NCBI GenBank assembly: GCA_002309835.1
Contig: DBYL01000025.1
Span: 1 to 7,490, forward strand
Origin: Bacteroidales bacterium UBA1187
Lineage (GTDB): Bacteria > Bacteroidota > Bacteroidia > Bacteroidales > Paludibacteraceae
DNA: 7,490 bases
Reading direction: 5' to 3'
In this document: positions 6,080-7,490 of the stretch, in pieces
How positions within the stretch are numbered: position 1 is the stretch's first letter
Layout of the letters: each line of letters starts with the position of its first letter
The notes under the pieces: model-generated
The model's database searches: none
The model's input: the letters and a program-made list of their open reading frames with translations, nothing else
Told to the model about the DNA's origin: nothing
Made by a program: the position numbers and the translations under genes

Positions 6080-6733
6080 TTACTCTGCGGCAGGCTCTGC
6101 AGGAGCGGGTTGTTGCTCTTCTTCTTTGGGCTCTGCTGTCAACTCACGATAGATAACGGCTTCTATACCATAGGCCATCGGGAAGAGGAGAATCGTAGCG
6201 AGGATAATCAAGCAAATAGCTACAACCCTCAGCCATGTAATATCCCACAACAAGAGGCAAGAGAAGGCACCGATGACTACATAGTAGATCAATATGAGAA
6301 GTATAACAATCCAGAAGATACGCCATTTATTACCGTAGGTAAGGCGATTCGACTCATGCAACGCATCCATAGCCGAGAGGTCTTTATCCACGAAGAGAAT
6401 CTCCGCCAGCGTCCAGGCAACAGCGATAACGATACCGGGGAAGAAGCCGAAGAGGAAGCCAAAGCCAATAGCGCCCGACATGAGCGTCATAAGGATGAAG
6501 AACTCACCCATATTACGGCGGTACTTGCTCTCAAAAATACTGAGCGGATCAATACGGTTACCTTTCGCAATCTCTGCCGGCAGGGCGCACATAGCTATCG
6601 TCGTGCCTACATTGAGGTAGGGGATCCAGATAGTAAGCAGATAAAGCAGTGTAGCTGCGATAATTCTCAGGGCGTTCTCACCGCCGAGAGCGATACCCTC
6701 CTTGAGGGTTTGGCATACAGGAAGTTTTTTCAT
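6080..6733 (-). CDS. Polytopic inner-membrane protein of unknown function
   Basis: This is a 217-residue integral membrane protein starting MKKLPVCQTL. I chose the ATG at 6733: the longer frame opens with a TTG at 6766 that lies inside the -7 promoter box and so cannot be in the mRNA. Hydrophobic segments are at about residues 21-57 (one or two passes), 77-95, 98-115, 138-163 and 167-195, giving around five helices. A polar stretch between the third and fourth (KDLSAMDALHESNRLTYGNK) resembles the amphipathic 'AL.ES..L..GN.WRIF' segment that I recall from DUF975/YciC-like and glycerophosphodiester phosphodiesterase membrane-domain proteins. That resemblance is weak and gives no reaction. The C-terminus is a hydrophilic Glu/Pro/Ala tail (EPKEEEQQPAPAEPAAE), probably cytoplasmic. 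The gene stands alone between two terminators with its own promoter, so its place beside dnaK need not mean shared function. Confidence 0.87.
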   Translation of the reverse strand: MKKLPVCQTLKEGIALGGENALRIIAATLLYLLTIWIPYLNVGTTIAMCALPAEIAKGNRIDPLSIFESKYRRNMGEFFILMTLMSGAIGFGFLFGFFPGIVIAVAWTLAEILFVDKDLSAMDALHESNRLTYGNKWRIFWIVILLILIYYVVIGAFSCLLLWDITWLRVVAICLIILATILLFPMAYGIEAVIYRELTAEPKEEEQQPAPAEPAAE

Positions 6734-6763
6734 AACGACGTTGGTTTTAAAGGGTTGACGATG

Positions 6764-6795
6764 CAAAGGTACAAATAATTTCGCATATATGCAAG
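6764..6795 (-). promoter_or_regulatory. Bacteroidetes-type promoter for the membrane protein gene
   Basis: On the minus strand CTTG (6795-6792) is followed after exactly 20 bases by TACCTTTG (6771-6764), fitting the Bacteroidetes primary sigma consensus TTTG / TAnnTTTG with one mismatch in the -33 box. Transcription should start near 6757-6760, giving a leader of about 25 nt before the ATG at 6733. The -33 box touches the base of the dnaK terminator. A 10-bp palindrome GCATATATGC (6783-6792) covers the end of the -33 box and the adjacent spacer, and could be an operator. Confidence 0.72.
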
Positions 6796-6820
6796 AAAAA
6801 AGCGCCCGAAAGCGCTTTTT
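6796..6820 (-). terminator. Rho-independent terminator of dnaK
   Basis: On the minus strand AAAAAGCGC, a 6-base loop (TTTCGG) and GCGCTTTTT form a 9-bp stem running into a T tract. It begins one base after the dnaK stop. The A/T flanks make it partly symmetrical, but there is no convergent gene, so the minus direction is the relevant one. Confidence 0.88.
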
Positions 6821-6821
6821 C

Positions 6822-7490
6822 TTACTTAACTTCTTCGAAGTCTACATCCTCCGCAGTGTTGCCACCGTTGTTGGAGTTGTTGTCAGCACCCGGTTGCGAA
6901 CCTTGCGGACCAGCCTGCTGTTGTGCTTGCTGCTGCGCAGCATACATCTCAGCGGAAGCGGCTTGGAAAGCGGACATGAGTTCGTTATTGTATTTCTCGC
7001 ACTCGTCTGCGTCGCGTTTCTCGTACGCCTCTTTGAGTTTCTTGAGGGCCTCCTCGATCGGAGCTTTCTTATCAGCCGGGATCTTATCGCCCAGTTCAGC
7101 GAGTTGCTTCTCGGTCTGGAAGATCGTAGCATCTGCCTTATTCAGCTTCTCAGCCTGCTCTTTGGCCTTCTTATCGGCCTCAGCATTAGCTTCTGCCTCG
7201 GCTTTCATACGCTTGATCTCGTCGTCGGACAGACCGCTGGAAGCCTCGATACGGATCTTCGCGTCCTTGCCGGTAGCTTTATCCTTAGCGGTTACATTGA
7301 GGATACCATTGGCGTCGATATCGAAGGTTACTTCAATCTGCGGTTCACCACGACGTGCCGGCATGATACCATCGAGGTGGAAACGACCCAGCAGTTTGTT
7401 CTGCGCTGCCATAGGACGCTCGCCCTGATAGATGACAATCTCTACAGACGGTTGGTTATCTACGGCTGTGGTGAAGGTCTCGGTCTTCTT
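6822..7490 (-). CDS. dnaK: Chaperone DnaK (Hsp70), C-terminal part, cut by the window edge
   Basis: This is the C-terminal 222 residues of the cytoplasmic ATP-dependent Hsp70 chaperone DnaK. The reading frame is open to base 7490, so the ATPase domain and the start lie beyond the window. The first visible part is the substrate-binding beta-sandwich (TFTTAVDNQPSVEIVIYQGE, then LGRFHLDGI and GEPQIEVTFDIDANGILNV), which matches the well-known E. coli DnaK segment almost word for word. ASSGLSDDEIKRM opens the helical lid, followed by Ala/Lys/Glu-rich helices and a flexible tail rich in Gln, Gly and Asn. The protein ends DVDFEEVK, the type of acidic EEVK tail common in bacterial DnaK. The stop (TAA) is one base from a hairpin terminator, so dnaK is the last gene of its transcript here; no dnaJ or grpE follows. 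Identity is very secure. Confidence 0.98.
   Translation of the reverse strand, partial: KKTETFTTAVDNQPSVEIVIYQGERPMAAQNKLLGRFHLDGIMPARRGEPQIEVTFDIDANGILNVTAKDKATGKDAKIRIEASSGLSDDEIKRMKAEAEANAEADKKAKEQAEKLNKADATIFQTEKQLAELGDKIPADKKAPIEEALKKLKEAYEKRDADECEKYNNELMSAFQAASAEMYAAQQQAQQQAGPQGSQPGADNNSNNGGNTAEDVDFEEVK

Noticed and set aside
6734..6766. Upstream TTG start adding 11 residues to the membrane protein
   Set aside because: The TTG is part of the -7 promoter box, upstream of the expected start of transcription, so it would not be in the mRNA.
6110..6778. Long open frame of 222 codons on the plus strand over the membrane protein gene
   Set aside because: It is antisense to a gene with clear helices, promoter and terminator; the product is polar and low in hydrophobic blocks (many Glu, Asp, Asn, Arg), as expected from reading membrane codons backwards. 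It has no recognisable domain.
6856..7428. Plus-strand open frame of 190 codons over dnaK
   Set aside because: It is a shadow of dnaK: the Ala/Ser/Leu-rich, Cys-containing product mirrors the coding strand and has no start context.
1..7490. CRISPR array, insertion sequence, integrase or prophage genes
   Set aside because: No regularly spaced identical repeats, transposase or integrase motifs, or flanking target duplications were seen; the repeats in the giant gene are diverged at DNA level and are protein modules.

Overview
The window looks like chromosomal DNA from a member of the Bacteroidales (Bacteroidetes). The support is three intergenic promoters of the Bacteroidetes type (TTTG or CTTG, exactly 20 bases, then TAnnTTTG), gene starts without clear Shine-Dalgarno sequences, a DnaK ending in FEEVK after a Gln/Gly/Asn-rich linker, and a giant secreted protein built of InlB/Listeria-Bacteroides-type repeats with a GWNLIGNPY motif. 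The genus cannot be named from this sequence alone.

All four supported genes lie on the minus strand, so the window reads right to left. (1) 7490-6822: the 3' third of dnaK, closed by a strong hairpin terminator one base after the stop. (2) 6733-6080: a five-helix or so inner-membrane protein of unknown function with its own promoter, whose -33 element abuts the dnaK terminator. It ends at an 11-bp GC-rich terminator (6026-6054). (3) About 330 bases without a gene (5694-6025), holding two interleaved AT-rich inverted repeats, a well-formed promoter (5847-5878) and a structured leader of about 150 nt. That leader starts with a hairpin, then has a run of nine C (G on the plus strand) paired with a five-G run, then a third hairpin. 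(4) 5693-708: one gene for a 1661-residue secreted protein with four copies of a repeat-plus-beta-domain module, a beta-helix-like stretch and a C-terminal region resembling type IX secretion cargo. (5) 705-325: a 126-residue protein starting at TTG two bases after the stop of the giant gene. It has a signal peptide, an acidic Pro/Asp stretch and a LPLGD-transmembrane-basic C-terminus.

Left of that (1-324) I see no protein gene. There is a possible weak terminator, an A-rich upstream tract, a third strong promoter (181-212) pointing left, and at least 170 nt of leader without a usable reading frame. I read this as probably the start of a stable RNA transcription unit, perhaps an rRNA operon, whose body lies beyond the left edge.

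The most interesting unit is the giant-plus-small pair (708-5693 and 325-705). Both products should enter the envelope, they are almost certainly co-transcribed and probably translationally coupled, and a homopolymeric G9 tract in the shared leader could make expression switchable. The pairing and switching are inferences; the layout and motifs are read directly.
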